Part shown: positions 11,143-24,381 of the stretch, one piece after another
Layout of the letters: every line of letters starts with the position of its first letter
Position numbering within the stretch: position 1 is the stretch's first letter
Assembly: GCA_040954595.2 (NCBI GenBank)
Contig: CM082581.2
Coordinates: forward strand, 12,648,001-12,712,000
DNA: 64,000 bases
From: Balanoglossus misakiensis
Lineage: Eukaryota; Hemichordata
Direction: 5' to 3'
Notes under the pieces: model-generated
The model's input: the letters and a program-made list of their open reading frames with translations, nothing else
What the model was told of the DNA's origin: nothing
Databases searched by the model: none
Position numbers and translations under genes: made by a program

Positions 11143-14100
11143 ATGCACGCGCTACATGTAGTGGCTATTTTGTCCGCAATATTTCTACCAAGTCCAGTTT
11201 ATTCCGGTGAGTAGATGTGTGATACATTCCAGAAAAATTGACTCGGTCCGGGAAAACTAGTTGAGGTGGCACCTCTGTCATGGTATGACCGATTTCAACC
11301 AGGGGCGTCAGTACGAATATTTTGATAGCGTTTGTCGGGTTCTTGTAAATACTGCTGGCTGACAACTTGTTGTCGACAGTGATTACATTTCAAATTCTCG
11401 GAAATACCAGAAATGTTGACAATATTCATTTCACTTCAACAGAAACCACCTGTGAGGAGTATTATAACAACGGACAGACCACGACTCAGGAATACCAGCT
11501 GACTCTACCGGGAGTTGGCACAAGCTCTGTCTACTGTCCGATGGACGATATGCCCGATGGCATCACCTCTTGCAAGGCCTACCAAGACAGCGGCGTTACG
11601 ACCGACGGCCTTTACTGGGTCTCTCCAACCGGGGCAGGTTCGGGTCTGGCCGTGTATTGTGATTTCGGCGCGGCCGAATTTGTCAACGACGTCATTTTGA
11701 TGGAGTTTGGCCACGACATGGAAGACACCGCGGAATTAAGTGGCAACAGTTATGCGTCCGCAGGATCATACACGGTCACACCGGTGTACGAATACGCAGA
11801 TGTGGGTAAGTAGACCAAGCAAAGTACATTTATAGATAAAATCCAAACTTGGCTCTCGCATGAAATTAATCTCTCGTCTGTATAGTTATTTGGCACAAAT
11901 ACTTCATCCTGTGTGTTAAACTACACCATAACAGATATAATACCCTAACATATATACATAATACCCTAAGAATGTTATTGTATGTTTTTCTTCTGATAAC
12001 TTCGAAAATGACGAGTTAATCATTCTAGTCAACATAATTAGCGTGGTTTACTCTTTTTGGATACAGCTGCACTATCCGTTCTCGCTCAAAGCGTCCCGCG
12101 GTGCGAGCAGAAGTTGAATATAACTTGCGAAGGCATAGTGATGTGGTCGTCTGGGACGCAGTACACGTGGTGGGATGACGCCCTTGGCAACCAGGTGACC
12201 TCGTTCCCGGGAGCAGGTGTCGGAGACACTGGTTGTTTCTGCGGCCAGAATCAGAACTGTGATCCCGCTGACAGCACAGTTCTCTGCAGCTGTGACAGGA
12301 CTATCCTAGGCAGGGAAGGCGGGTACATCACAGATTCTAGCGCCCTCCCAATTTCTGGCTTCAACATGGGCGGATTTGCCTCGCAAAGTGAAGCGTCCCA
12401 CACCATTGGAAAACTGCGCTGTTATGACGCAGGTTAGTAAAGGCAAAAAGTCATCGTTACGCTGCATGCTTAAGATGTAAATGTGATTTTTGTCAAACCA
12501 TTACCAAACTTTAACCATCACTAATCCGATCGGAAGACAACTTCTTGCGCGCGCTACTTATCCATGCGAACTCTGTATGTGTACTTTCGATCGTTATTTC
12601 ATGTTCACATCCAACTCTTCATCTTTACCCTTTCTTTGTCTGTGCCCTGGCCAGATCTCACCACTGTGCCGACATCTTGTCTGGATGCCTTCGAGAACTT
12701 CGGTCACACGCAGACTGGGTATTATTTCATTGACCCCGATGGTTCGTCGGGGTCGATGCTTCCAGGCAAAGGTAAGTTAGAGCATAGTGTTGGGCCATGG
12801 TTTAGAAATGGATCACATGTTTTCCGTTATTCACGTGAAATCAATTCTATGAGTTTGGTTCAGAGGTGGGTAGGATTCCCACTCACATCCATTTCCCTAA
12901 TTTATTGCAATACCCCCCCCCCCTTTTTTTTGATCACCTACGTTTCAATTTTCTGTTAGAAGCCCATAGCAACAGCTCGGCTGTTGATGCTCGTTGCTTG
13001 TTGCTTCTTTTTGCCGAATTCCATATACTAAAACCATCTCCGCGCCTTCACTTATAGTTTATTGTGAGTTTGACACTGTCGAAAACGCCGTGGCCACAGT
13101 ATTTGAGCACGACGTCACTGAATTCACCGTCAAGAAAATCACTGGTTCTGGAAATTACGGTGTTGATGTCAACTACAATGGACTGTCCGTCGAACAAATC
13201 GAAACATTGATATCCGGAGCCATACGATGCGAACAGTACGTGGAGTTCAGATGTTACAAAGGTGAGTATCAATACGATGTCGCGATTGATCGTCTAGAAT
13301 ATATCATTTACTTCGTTGTGTGTGATGTGTATATTATTCCCTAGGTTTACAAGTCCTCCGTTCCACCCAAAACTTAGTTGGCTAGTTTCTACTACCACAA
13401 ATGAAACACGTGATCACACACGTTCGGGGTTTTATTGAATATTAAACAATGTTTCATACTTTGATAAAAAAAATAGTTTGATTCTTTGTTGAACCAAGGC
13501 CTATCAACTACATGTTAACTCCTGCCAACAGGGTGTTAACCTTACGTGACGGCGTATTTCCGCTTTTAATGTTTCCAATTTTCACCAAATCGACTTGTCT
13601 TGTAAAAATGTGAATTGTTCAGGGTCAACCCCCACCCAAAACCAAAGAAATGTAAGTTTTATATCCGACAATAAACGATCGGCGTCACCTCTAATTTTTT
13701 TCACGTATTCATCCGCAAGGCACCCGTCTGCGCAAAAGTGACCGAGCTTGGTGGGCCGATAAGGACGGCGCCAAACAGGGTTACTGGGCCGGGGCCGAGG
13801 GACACACAGATAAGTGTGTGTGCGGAGTCCTCGGTACATGCCTGGCTAGCGAGGGCTGTAACTGTGACTCACAAGACACGTCACATTGGCAGAGCGACAA
13901 CGGATTTTTCACCAACCGCACGGCTTTACCGGTCACACAAATCCGTCTGGCAGATACCGGTGGCCAAAAAGAAGCCGTCGTCAACCTTGGCAGTTTGCGA
14001 TGCTACCACCAAAGTAAGTTGTGCTCTCAATATCGTAGCATTTTACCCATCATATGTACTGCTTTGAAATTTGAAGTCAAAGCGAAAAAATAATCAACAT

Positions 14101-15801
14101 TGACTTAATTTTCTAATCGTTCTTTAAATTTCAGCGTCAAGTGTTTTGTATCCATCGTGTTTCCATATAAAATATTTTGACTCGACCGTTGATGGCGACT
14201 ACTTCATTGACCCGGATGGCAATGGAGGCGTGGATCCCTTTCTTGGTATGTACACCTGTAAGCTTTTATCCGGGGGGGGGGCAATGGTGTTTGATTCATG
14301 CGCACTCGCTAAATTCGGTATTCGGTCAGCACTTTAAGCTACTTTTAATGTATGTAACTTACTCTTGCTTATTTTAACCATTACTGTTTTGCCCCCCCCC
14401 CCCCCCCATTCACCAGTGACCTGCGACATGGACTTCAACTCTACCCACTGTTCGCAATCATTCAGTCACGATACCGAGGCCAGGACTCAGGTGACGGGAG
14501 GCTACAGCACAGCTGGAAGCTACTCCCGAGACATCAACTACCACGCATCGATGGCCCAGTTCGAAGCCCTTTTTAATCTGGGGAACCCACAAGACTGCGA
14601 GCAGTACATCGAGTATGACTGCGACGGTAACGTAATTCTATCCTGATGTGGTCGTGTATAGTATATGCTATTAAAGAATAACATATTGGTTTATACGTTT
14701 TGTTGTTTCACCCCTCTGAATAGATCCACGTTTCTCTCTTCAGAAGCACTACTGTTGAGCGGTGACACCACCTGGTGGGTGTCCCGCACGGGTGTCACCA
14801 TGCGACACTGGGGAGGAGCTAAAGATGGCGACGCCTCTTGCGCATGTGGATTAGATAACTCGTGTGCTGGCGGGGGAGGTAGGTAATTCTGACTCTGACG
14901 GTACAGAAAAGTGGCAAACCAGGAAAAATTATGAGGGTGCATCTTGAGTTACACATTATCAGTAAATTATCAGTAAATACAAAATCTCTCAGAAAATTGT
15001 CGGTTAGAGTTTGTAGCCAGCGCACACACATTACGATTACATAACATTTTCGTTTGAATTCCGCAGTGTGCAACTGTGACGATGAAGCGAGATCTTGGGA
15101 CAGCGATTATGGACTTCTGGTAGACAAGACTCACCTTCCCGTGTCGCAGCTACGGATTGGTGGAGCAGACAGAGGAGAAGTGCAATACACCTTGGGTAAA
15201 CTGGTCTGCCATATTGGGGAGCGTAAGTTTGGGCTAGGTTGTTTCACGCCATGTCTTGCCGGCCACCTCAGCCTTGCTGAGCTATCGTCACCGATTCCGT
15301 CGCAAGATGGGTCGTGACCATAGTGACGCAGGCGCTATCGCCATACATACGCACGCGCGCTGCGCGTCATCTTCGCCAGTCTGATTTCTTAACAGGTTGA
15401 GCAAGAAACCCATACGAATACTCGTGAATACGTCACTGAGTGCATGCCACAGAGTCACGTGCAAGTCATCTACCAATCGCCAGAGCGGAAAGATATGGGC
15501 AAAGGAAGTGTCTCCATCTAATGAGAAAACCAGTACCGTAAGTCACCTTTTTTCATGAGACTCAAATCAAGTTTTCCGGAAATTCTATAGCAGAATCGTT
15601 ATTTCAAGGATTTTCAAGAACTTTTAAGTGGTGGTTCAAAACCTACAAATGAACCAGGATCTTCAGGGAAGTATGAACACCGTCTGAGTTTATAATATTT
15701 TACATTTGGTTTTTGTTTTCATTTCAAACTTTCTTTTCATGTTCAATGAAGGCACACTGGCAGACAACAGAAAGGTTACACGAAGTTGCCTACATCTGTA
15801 G
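11143..15801 (+). CDS. Secreted protein with three Caspr/CNTNAP-type fibrinogen-like modules
   Basis: Exons are 11143-11206, 11443-11805, 12067-12432, 12655-12771, 13058-13261, 13720-14013, 14135-14245, 14417-14626, 14744-14878, 15067-15222, and a weaker terminal exon 15752-15801. They join to about 689 codons. The start is chosen because exon 1 is a textbook signal peptide: basic-hydrophobic, ending SPVYS. Each module follows the order seen in contactin-associated proteins (Caspr/neurexin IV): SC...DG.Y.I.PDG...YC.F, a central HD...V.G....GSY....Y segment, C-EQYIEYDC, a WW segment, CxCG...C.CD, LPV, and LG.L.C. Modules lie at 11443-12432, 12655-14013 and 14135-15222. No laminin-G domain or membrane segment is seen, unlike true Caspr. 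All introns are phase 1, as in shuffled extracellular domains. If the donor at 15223 is not used, the frame reads on to a stop at 15315-15317. Function is unknown; an extracellular adhesion or recognition role is inferred. Confidence 0.8.
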
Positions 15802-15894
15802 AAGACTTTGGATTTCTTGTTATGGAATTTTGTATTCTGAATTTCAACGTGTCAATTTTCGTCTGATTTATTGGCTGTATATTGTTTTTGCTTA

Positions 15895-15900
15895 ATTAAA
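15895..15900 (+). promoter_or_regulatory. Possible polyadenylation signal ATTAAA
   Basis: ATTAAA lies about 95 bp after the proposed stop of the Caspr-like gene. It supports a transcript end here, before the convergent SLC4A11-like gene. It is a single short motif, so weak on its own. Confidence 0.35.
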
Positions 15901-16105
15901 TACATGATAATAATATGGATATTATGAGTTCCGTGCCCAATGTGTCTTTCCTTGTCAATCATTCTGGCATGGCAACAACAGAAATGAATTTTGTCTCTAA
16001 CAACAACACTTTCGTTGACTGTAGCAAACTTATCTCTCTCTCATATTCGCCGAAAGGTTAACTGAAAAGTATTGACGGCACCGTTGTTTGTTACCAAAAT
16101 ACTCA

Positions 16106-16111
16106 TTTATT
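16106..16111 (-). promoter_or_regulatory. Polyadenylation signal AATAAA of the first SLC4A11-like gene
   Basis: The plus strand reads TTTATT, which is AATAAA on the minus strand, about 340 bp beyond the stop codon at 16453-16455. With the plus-strand signal at 15895, the two convergent genes would have 3' ends roughly 200 bp apart. Confidence 0.5.
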
Positions 16112-16452
16112 AAAAATACCGAGGTACAAAATACAAAAAATCGTCGAAGTACAACAGGTTATGATGGAAAGTGTCTGCACTGGATGCATAGTTCAGGATA
16201 ATCGTTGTATTCATTGGCGAGAACTCAGAACTGATATGTTTCTGGAAACGTGTCATTGTCCACTGACCTTGCGAGGTCTCTTCGAAGGTAACACCAATAA
16301 TCATGGCCTCTCCCGTCTGTGCAGTAAGAAACTTCCGCTAAATCGCGAAAGCACAAAAACGTGCGATAATCGCAGATCGAATACGACGCCATCTTGGAAA
16401 GTCGTGACTGAAGACTGCGAGTGGCGCCCTACAGTGAACACATTGTGTCGTG

Positions 16453-19400
16453 CTAATGACTGTCGATCCACTGTAAATATTCCTTTTTGATGATGAGTGG
16501 AAGCACCAGTTGTCTGAAGAAAAAAAAATGTTTTTAATGATATCATATCTGAAAATTAATTTATGTCAACGAGTGATCGGACCAACCGAGATCACTAAGG
16601 TATAGCGCGCCCGTAACCATTATGGGGTCAAGAATGAGTGGCCCGTGCATATACGGCGATACGTTTTTCGCATGTTCATCCCATGAGGATATTTCTCGAG
16701 ACTGCAAGTCGGCTATACTAGTACACAATGTACTCACCTGAAAGGGATATAGAGCAGGAGAATGAGGGGAAACGCCATCTTCATGTAAATGTTGCTGGAA
16801 AGACCGAAAACACTCAACACCACCAACTGCACCACTTCAATCAGCGTGAATAAATGCATGGTCCGCTCAGGCACTCGTCGAACGTAGTGGTTGGTTGGAT
16901 ACGCCGACTGAAATGCGATGCCAAAAAGGACAACACTTATACATTGGAAGTTTCTAGGTTGATTGGATAGTCTATATCATACTGGCGTTATTCTCTCTCT
17001 CTCTCTCTCTCTCATACGCACATCTTCAGGCCAATTTATTTTCACACAAATTACCTTTTCTGTAAACACAAGAGTCATTCTTTCAAAGAACTGGTTTCCA
17101 ACGAACGTCTGTAGAGCCAGGTAGACCCACACACCGGTTAGAACTGGTTTTGGTATGAACGTCAACGGGATCGGTAACATGAGCACCGACACCGCAACAC
17201 CTATACTGGCAATGAGTGACGACAGTCGTGTTTCTCGGACTTTAACGATTCTGAAAGGATAAATTTATGCATAAGATTCCCGGGATTCAACAAATATTGT
17301 ATAACCAATCGTCCACTGAGATCTGACAGTTTTTTTCTAAATTTGGAAGCCTGGTTTATTCGCTGATTGGAGGAAAACAATTAGATATCTGCAATTTTGT
17401 GTGTGCAACACGTGATTTATCAAGTAGCAGAATAGGCCGACTGGCATGCCCCTGCCTACACAAAGATATTTTGAAGACTTACAAAGTATGGAGGTATCCG
17501 AATTCAACTCTCTCCTCGGTATCCGCTAGGATGCGCACGTGCATGGGCGAGTGGGGTACGACGGCGTGCACCATGGGAAATCCGAACAAGGACATGACGA
17601 AGTTCAATATGGCGATGAAGAACAGATTCCAGTGATACGCTGTGCCTTTCTTCAGTCTGCGAAATGGATACACAAAAAGATATGGTATAGCTGCGGTAGT
17701 TTTCACACTGTGTGCCGGTTAGACTGAAACGAAGACCGTCATCAATTTGGATTGTGCATGTGAGATATGGTAGTATAGTATCAAGAGGTGCGACTCACTT
17801 GTTGGCAGGCGAATTCACCGTCAGGGAAGTCAAATTATTCTCGAGAAACAACAGCAAGCTCAACGGCAACGCCATGCCGCTCGCCCCGAGCCAGAACGTG
17901 TAACCCATTGAGCCAAACTTCGGTACATGAAAGATTTCTCCTTCAGTGTACTCCCAGGTTGGAACTGAAACAAGGAGTTGGAAAAAAAAACATTTCGCAC
18001 AATTAGGATAACGTTATCCGAAGCTGAAATGCCAAGCTGTCGTAATGAGATATATGTACAGCCGTTCATTTGGTTCAGACAAAACATATATTGACTGATC
18101 ATACCTTTCATTAGTTCTAGCTTTATACTTTTTATCATAGAGAATTAACTGATATAAAATGTCGAGACTAAACGCAGATGACTTACGAGGCACAGCACGG
18201 AAACAGTAGGAAGCGATGAAACTGAAGATGATCACGGTGATACCCAGTGCTTGGTCTGATAGAGTTTGACGTATCCATGGTGGCAAGAACGGGCTGTGTA
18301 GAAAAGACAGGCAGTTTAAAAGTTTATTCTCCAGAAGAGACATATTATCACATTACATGTATTTGTCTTCAGAATGGGGTTTATTTAATATCATTGTGTT
18401 CACACGTGCATACCCCAAAAATAAGTACGTTCTCAATCAACTTTGAAACGAGGACTCAATGCAAGACTTTCACGTTTTAATGCTTTCTGTTTGTCATTTT
18501 TATTTGTTGACACAGACGCCGAAGAAGAACGAAGCGATCTTTCTCTTACCTGTCTTTAAGGCGGAACAAGGCGATTCCAAGCCATGTTGTCATTAAAACT
18601 AGCATAATAAACAGTATGCTCGTTTCTGGGCTGCATCCGATTTGGTCTCCGCCGTATTCACTGTATGCATTCGAACCGTAGTCGCCCCCTAGCGTCGATA
18701 ACAACTCGGACCCTAGAGTGCTGACATTGAGCAGGAGGGGACTTGTCGTCACAGTGGCGAGCACTTCTTCAGTCGTGCCGTCTGACGGCGCTGGTGATAC
18801 ATCCCCGTGGAGTGGAACTCCGTCAGAAGAGCTTCCCGCATTTTGGCAACTGTAGTGTTTCTCAAATTCTGAGAAAGAAAAAGTGATAATTTTAACGGCA
18901 TTATTGGAGACAAGAACATCGCCACCAAAACAGCGACAGCCGTAATACACGAGACATCCAATCGTGCACATGAACAACGTTACCCGCGTAAACCGTCGTT
19001 ATAAATGAAAGCTCTCTTATCAGCGAAATATTTACCACCGTGAATGTCCAACACAGATTCCTTGAGTAGAGACGCAGCGACAAACAAGTCCAAGATCTCG
19101 TCAATAGATCTCGTCGCCCACTTCATGAGACGACTGGCGTTGAGCAGCGAGAAGACGATGAGAAAGAAAGCTGTCCAACAGCCCACAGCAAAGTACATTT
19201 CTGTGAAGGATACGTGGTGTCTTTTGCTGACTTTGTAAATAACTGGAAAGAAAAAAAAAACAATAGCAAAGATTTGTCGGGTTACCATAGACTGAAAGAT
19301 TCAGTCGTGTGCGGTTCGTGGGTCTCGATATTCCCCCAGATCACACAACTGAATGTGCCCGCTCTATTGGAAATGTACTATGAATATCATGACGACAATG

Positions 19401-22400
19401 CCCATTCGGAATCAGTAATACGTGCAGAAATAGAAGTATGTTAGTATCAAACGTTTCGATATATGCGACTAAGAGTGGATCTACACTTACCTTTAGTGTA
19501 CAAGGCTAGTGGGGCTGTCGTCAGAATGATTGACATCGGTTGCCCGCCAAACAAACTGAAAGCTATTCCAACTATCGCTGAACCAATTATGGCCTCGCTG
19601 ACACCTGACAAAACGGACAAAAAACAATCATTAATAGCATTTATCTTTCTACTGGTGTGCTGTATGACCGATCCTGAACACCAGTCGAACAATTTGTAGA
19701 CACGTTCATTAAAAATTGCAGGACAAAAATATAATTTGACGCACAGAAGACAATCACCCAGTCTCTCGTTTCATTAAGAACTGTCAACAACGGTCAAGCA
19801 AATTGCAAAGACAATAACACTAGGACGTCAACAGACATTGTTCTATTTCCGGCGCTCAGTTCACACCAAAACATACCTATATAGCCGTGGGTATTCTTGT
19901 AGTAAAGATCTCCCAAAGCCAGGGTGTAGAACAAACACGTGAAATAGAGAAACAAGATGGCCGACGACAATCTTCTAAAAGTGCCAAAGCCGCCAATGAA
20001 TCCTGTTGGGATAGGACATTATTTAGAAAACAAATTATCCCTCTACGTAAAGAATGTCTGTTTGTTACACAACATGTAAATTAAATCGATTTTGTCATTT
20101 TACACCTGCTACAAAGACAACTTTCACGTGTTATACATTAACGACATTTCCTCATATGAATGGCAATCAATTTACCATAAATTAAAATATTACACGTGGG
20201 GCAGGCGTAGCATGTTATTTCAGCATCTTTGTTAAGTTATACTATATCAACTACATTGTAGTTTCTCGTTCTTCTGTCGGTAGAATTCCAAAATGCACTG
20301 TAAGTGAGGAGGAAACTTACCATTTGAAGCAGTGACTCCTGTGGATAATGGCGTCAGTGTAGAAAACGGCGACCGGGGAAACGAAGATGATGAAGAAAAG
20401 ACGTGTTATTTGAGTAATTACGTCATAGGGCCTCACGATCAAATGATGGAGGGGACACGTTTGCACTCTTGTGAAATGAAGAACAACCATTCAGTAGCTA
20501 ATAATTGTATAACATTTCCGTACACAGACACAGACTAGCAGGGCGAGACATAAGCAAAAGAGATATGCCATTTACAACACACTCACCATCTTTGAAGTCG
20601 CTCCAGTAATGCGGCAGTCGTCGTTTCAGGTCCCTATATACACCGCTTCCAAAGTCGCAGAAGCGCACCTGGTGAAAAAGGATTAGTTACGTCACAACGT
20701 TACCCAGATGTTTCGGACAAATATGGTTTCAGTATAATCACAGTGTGTTCGTTCATATTCAAATTGGTTCTTCCCAGGCGCGTCATTCATAGAGTAGAGA
20801 TATTTTGAGGAATCGTGATATTATGCTTACGTCATCCAGACCAGCCACGTGATGATGATGAGCATCTGCCTTTTCGAGATTCTCTGACGTCACAATTTCG
20901 GCCCGTTCGATCAGCGCCTACAAAGACAGTATATCGTGTTACAAGTGCTTTATATCTGAACGCTGATGGAATGCATTCTTTTATATTATTTTATTGTCAA
21001 TTCAGTGTAATCAGTCATAATTGAAGGAAACGACAAACATATGTTTGTTAACGTTGTTAACAGGACTGTTGGACAGGATTTTCTCAAACAATTCTGCTGT
21101 TGTCATGGAGATTGACGTACCTGTCTGAACGTCTCCACATCAGTGACGTCACCCAGCTTGGCGCGGAATTCGGCGTTGGAGAAGAGAGAGCCTGCCTGGT
21201 GACTTGTGGTGCGGGCGCTCTTTATTCCTTTCTGCAGAGAAGACGGGAACGAAAGCAACTTATCGCAAGCTATCTCTTGGTTACTTTGAATAAAGCTATA
21301 TATGTCAACCGGATCATCTGGAAATCTACCCAAGATTCGGGTTTTGTTTTAATCAAATCGGAACAAGACGAAGAGTGGATGTACTTACTTCGGCGTTTGG
21401 AGAGATTACGAGGAAGACAAATCTAACACTGCTTCGGTGAAGACCCAAGTTGACCGGCTTCTGCAGACGTACTATTCCAATTCGACGATGTCGGAGACTC
21501 TGTATACCCGCGCTGGAAAGCAAAGTTTGTTGAGATCTTGAAGTTCACATTTGACGATCAGCTCTTGGTGCCCTTATGGGCGTTTAGGCAAGAATGTTTT
21601 CATCGCTTTTCAGTGACGACATCTTGACGCGAAAAGTCTCAAACGAGAACCAAAAATTGTGACAGCTCAAAATAATATACAAGATATGTTGTTGTTACCT
21701 TAACGCTATCCAGCTCTCATCGAACACATACTGCATCCCTTTATTTCCAACAGAGTTGAATGACTGCACACTGTTAGTCGGAAAGTAGGCTGTGAAGCAG
21801 GCGACAAGATCGTAATTATTCAAATTAGGAAATTAGAATATTCATGAACATTTCAATGGTAATCTCTCACCTTTCATCTGGCATGGTCAAGTGACCACAC
21901 ATCAAATGGGTCAATAATGAATGCACGAACTAATTTGAGAGATGGCCATGATGATATGACTCAAAACCTCTGCCTTTGTGAAACAGTCACTGTTTTCAAC
22001 AAATCGCGTTAAGGGGAAGCATTGCACAGGAACAAGAGGAAGTGATGGGGGTGACACTTACGGTATCCATCAGCGAAGAGAGCCTGCTTGGCCTCTGCCA
22101 GACTCACTTTGTGTTCGTGGGCGACGAGTTTCGACAAGAGCGGGTCGAGGAGGTCTTCTAGTGGCCCATCCTCCTCCATATCCATCATTAATTCGGCACC
22201 TTTGACGAAACTTAGTAGTTCTTGCTTGGCGCGCACCTCCTTGGTGTAATCGAGCGTTTGCAGTATCTATAAATGATCATTGATTGACGAAAACTGAATG
22301 AGGTGCGACACACGCAGAAGAAGGTATCGGAACTGTCGCAGTTCCCATTGGTCAACAGATGCGTATGGCCAATCAGAACAGCGGATTATCAAACTGGCCG

Positions 22401-24381
22401 TTGATATGCAAATATGAGTTTTAGTTTGTGTTGTGTGCATTTGGAGATACACTGACTTGAATACCGATGTACGCCACTTTAACTTCCGGATTTGTTCTTA
22501 TGCCAAGTTTGATCTAAATCAGCAAATGCCTTTCTCTGAAATTGCTCCATGTGGAATAACAGTACAAATCTCCGTGTGTGTGACCATGGTGTGACCATGT
22601 CTTTGAATAAGAGTTAAATTGTGACTGTCAAAATAAACGCACTTGCTAACATAATTAGCGAGATGTGCGTCAGGTCTAGGTTCGATGACCTTTAGAAATG
22701 ATGTACGCAATTTCGCGCCGATTGAAGAATTCAACAGTTATTGATAGAGACTGATAAGTGTTCTGTGTGAGAAAAGTACATAAAATACCAATGCTATTTG
22801 TCGACACAATGACGTTGTCGCTTTATACGGCACCCGCAGGTATATTTTGGGTCTCTTACGTCATAATTGCATATTTATGTTTTATCCTTCTGGTTCGTTC
22901 TGGCGTGAAATCAAGAGAATTTAAGAGGTAACCTCGCTTTCACAAGTTGCTAACATTGGAAAATTGAAAAAATAAACACCTACCTGTCTGGTCGTTCTCA
23001 TGGTCGGATTTCGGCTTGCCTGGCGAAGATGGTCCACTTCACAGTCAACTGGGCATTAAAAAGAAAATTGAGAAAATCACGCATTTTTTCTGGTATTTGC
23101 ACCTCTTACTATAATCTTCATCGTATGGCCAATCGGTGTTAACACATTTTCGTGGTCAACGTATTTGCGCAATGTTTCAAGTTCAAAGGTCACGCAGCTT
23201 ATTGTCGTAGTTGTCTGAGCTCAAAACCACATAATTACATAATTACAGCGCGGACGAACTTGACCTTGACTGAGACTTTTCTTTGGCCAATGCTCACACC
23301 CAAGCAAAAGCGGTCAGATTTTATCCAGTGATCGGAAAGACCATTCATACTCCCTACGGAGGCAGAAGATATCGAGCATGTTCTGTCCGACACGGTTCAG
23401 TGGGAAACGACGGAACTAGTCCAGTGATTACGTCATCCATCATAACGCGATCAAAATCAAAAACCAAAGGTCACCATTCTGGCGTGATTGTTCTTCATCT
23501 CGAAAGGAAGGAAAATTCACCCGCACAATGAATTCTCATTTCTGTGCATTTGATGATTTGAAGTAGGTAGGACCTAACTACCATTGTAAAAATACACACA
23601 ACGAAGAGTTTTTTTGGACCAAGTGCTCCGGAGGATAAGCAACCATTTGAATGTCCTCGAAAACAGTCCTGACAAGGTCATTCAATAGAATTTTGATATG
23701 AGTATTCAAAGAATTAAAATAACGACAGTTTCAAAAATGAACAATTTTCTCAAACGAGAATGGACACGATCGATTGTAGAATTGTTTCGATGACCCTTGA
23801 CTTTTGTATACACAATTTTGTGTATTCAAGCAAATATTCTACTACAAGTAAATAGTATTCGGCCATTGAGCTACCACTGTGGTTGCGCCATAAAATTTTA
23901 TCAAAACAAGCTGGAAAATTTAATGTACTCTTCCACCGGACTTGTGTCAACTCAGTTCAAATGACAGGAGAAGGTTGGAGTTTAAAGCGGTATTACCTGT
24001 AAAGCTTTCCTCTTCTCCCATTTTTTCTTCCATACCAGCGTGCAGTACGTTCACGTTCATGTCTGTTTTTACGTTCTCCTGTGATTTTTCTTTCTCAGGA
24101 GTACCAGCCTCGTTCCCCGCTTCGTCTTCCGACGGCATGATCATAGCCTCGTTCGCGTGCCCGTTTCCTACCATGCGCAGCGTCGTCTCTGCATCTTCCT
24201 TCTCAACACTGCCCTCTATGTCGGCGTCACCTTTGACGTCACTGCTTTCTGTGTAGCTGTCCGTTGACTTCAGCGGCGGGGGTTGTGACTCGACTGTGTC
24301 ATCTGCCTGCACCGAGTCCGCCGTCTTTTCTTCCGGTGACTTGACAACAGACAGTTCGTAACGTCCTGATTTTCCGGGCAT
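16453..24381 (-). CDS. SLC4A11-like membrane transporter, copy 1
   Basis: Coding exons in transcription order: 24381-23997, 23048-22984, 22266-22062, 21789-21699, 21512-21389, 21231-21121, 20917-20831, 20668-20587, 20002-19877, 19604-19491, 19242-19036, 18868-18550, 18293-18187, 17964-17799, 17656-17483, 17250-17055, 16907-16738, 16513-16453. All junctions keep frame: 929 codons, or 935 with a microexon at 20338-20321. SLC4A11 (bicarbonate transporter superfamily) carries proton/hydroxide- or ammonia-coupled flux, and was first described as a borate transporter. Residues 1-128 are acidic and probably disordered. Residues 129-383 are the cytosolic domain, including a four-His run near 347-350. 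The membrane domain follows, with [38 protein letters not shown] and NHYVRRVP. Residues 533-600 form a Ser/Thr-rich outside loop with an N-V-S glycosylation site. The ATG at 24381 has context GACCATGC. Confidence 0.93.
16987..17012. repeat. (TC)n microsatellite
   Basis: A TCTCTC run of about 13 units in the intron between exons 17250-17055 and 16907-16738 of the SLC4A11-like copy 1. No role is evident. Confidence 0.8.
20321..20338 (-). other. Candidate 18-nt microexon in SLC4A11-like copy 1
   Basis: On the minus strand the acceptor TTATCCACAG and the donor GTAAGT bracket exactly 18 nt. They sit in the intron between exons 20668-20587 and 20002-19877. Inclusion keeps the phase-1 frame and adds six residues (V-T-A-S-N with flanking glycine), just before the first membrane segment. 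The second copy has no equivalent, and its protein aligns without it, so this would be a cassette exon. Confidence 0.5.

Noticed and set aside
10968-11210. 80-codon plus frame starting at 10968 as the first exon of the Caspr-like gene
   Set aside because: It runs in a different frame through the signal-peptide exon. The start at 11143 gives a clear signal peptide and the correct phase-1 junction.
14391-14407. Poly-C run at the splice acceptor, also 12909-12929 and 29208-29220
   Set aside because: Simple homopolymer tracts in introns. They may mark assembly or length polymorphism but show no further structure.
17479-17706. ATG-initiated minus frame here as a separate small membrane protein
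   Set aside because: It is the exon 17656-17483 of the SLC4A11-like copy 1 with intron read-through.
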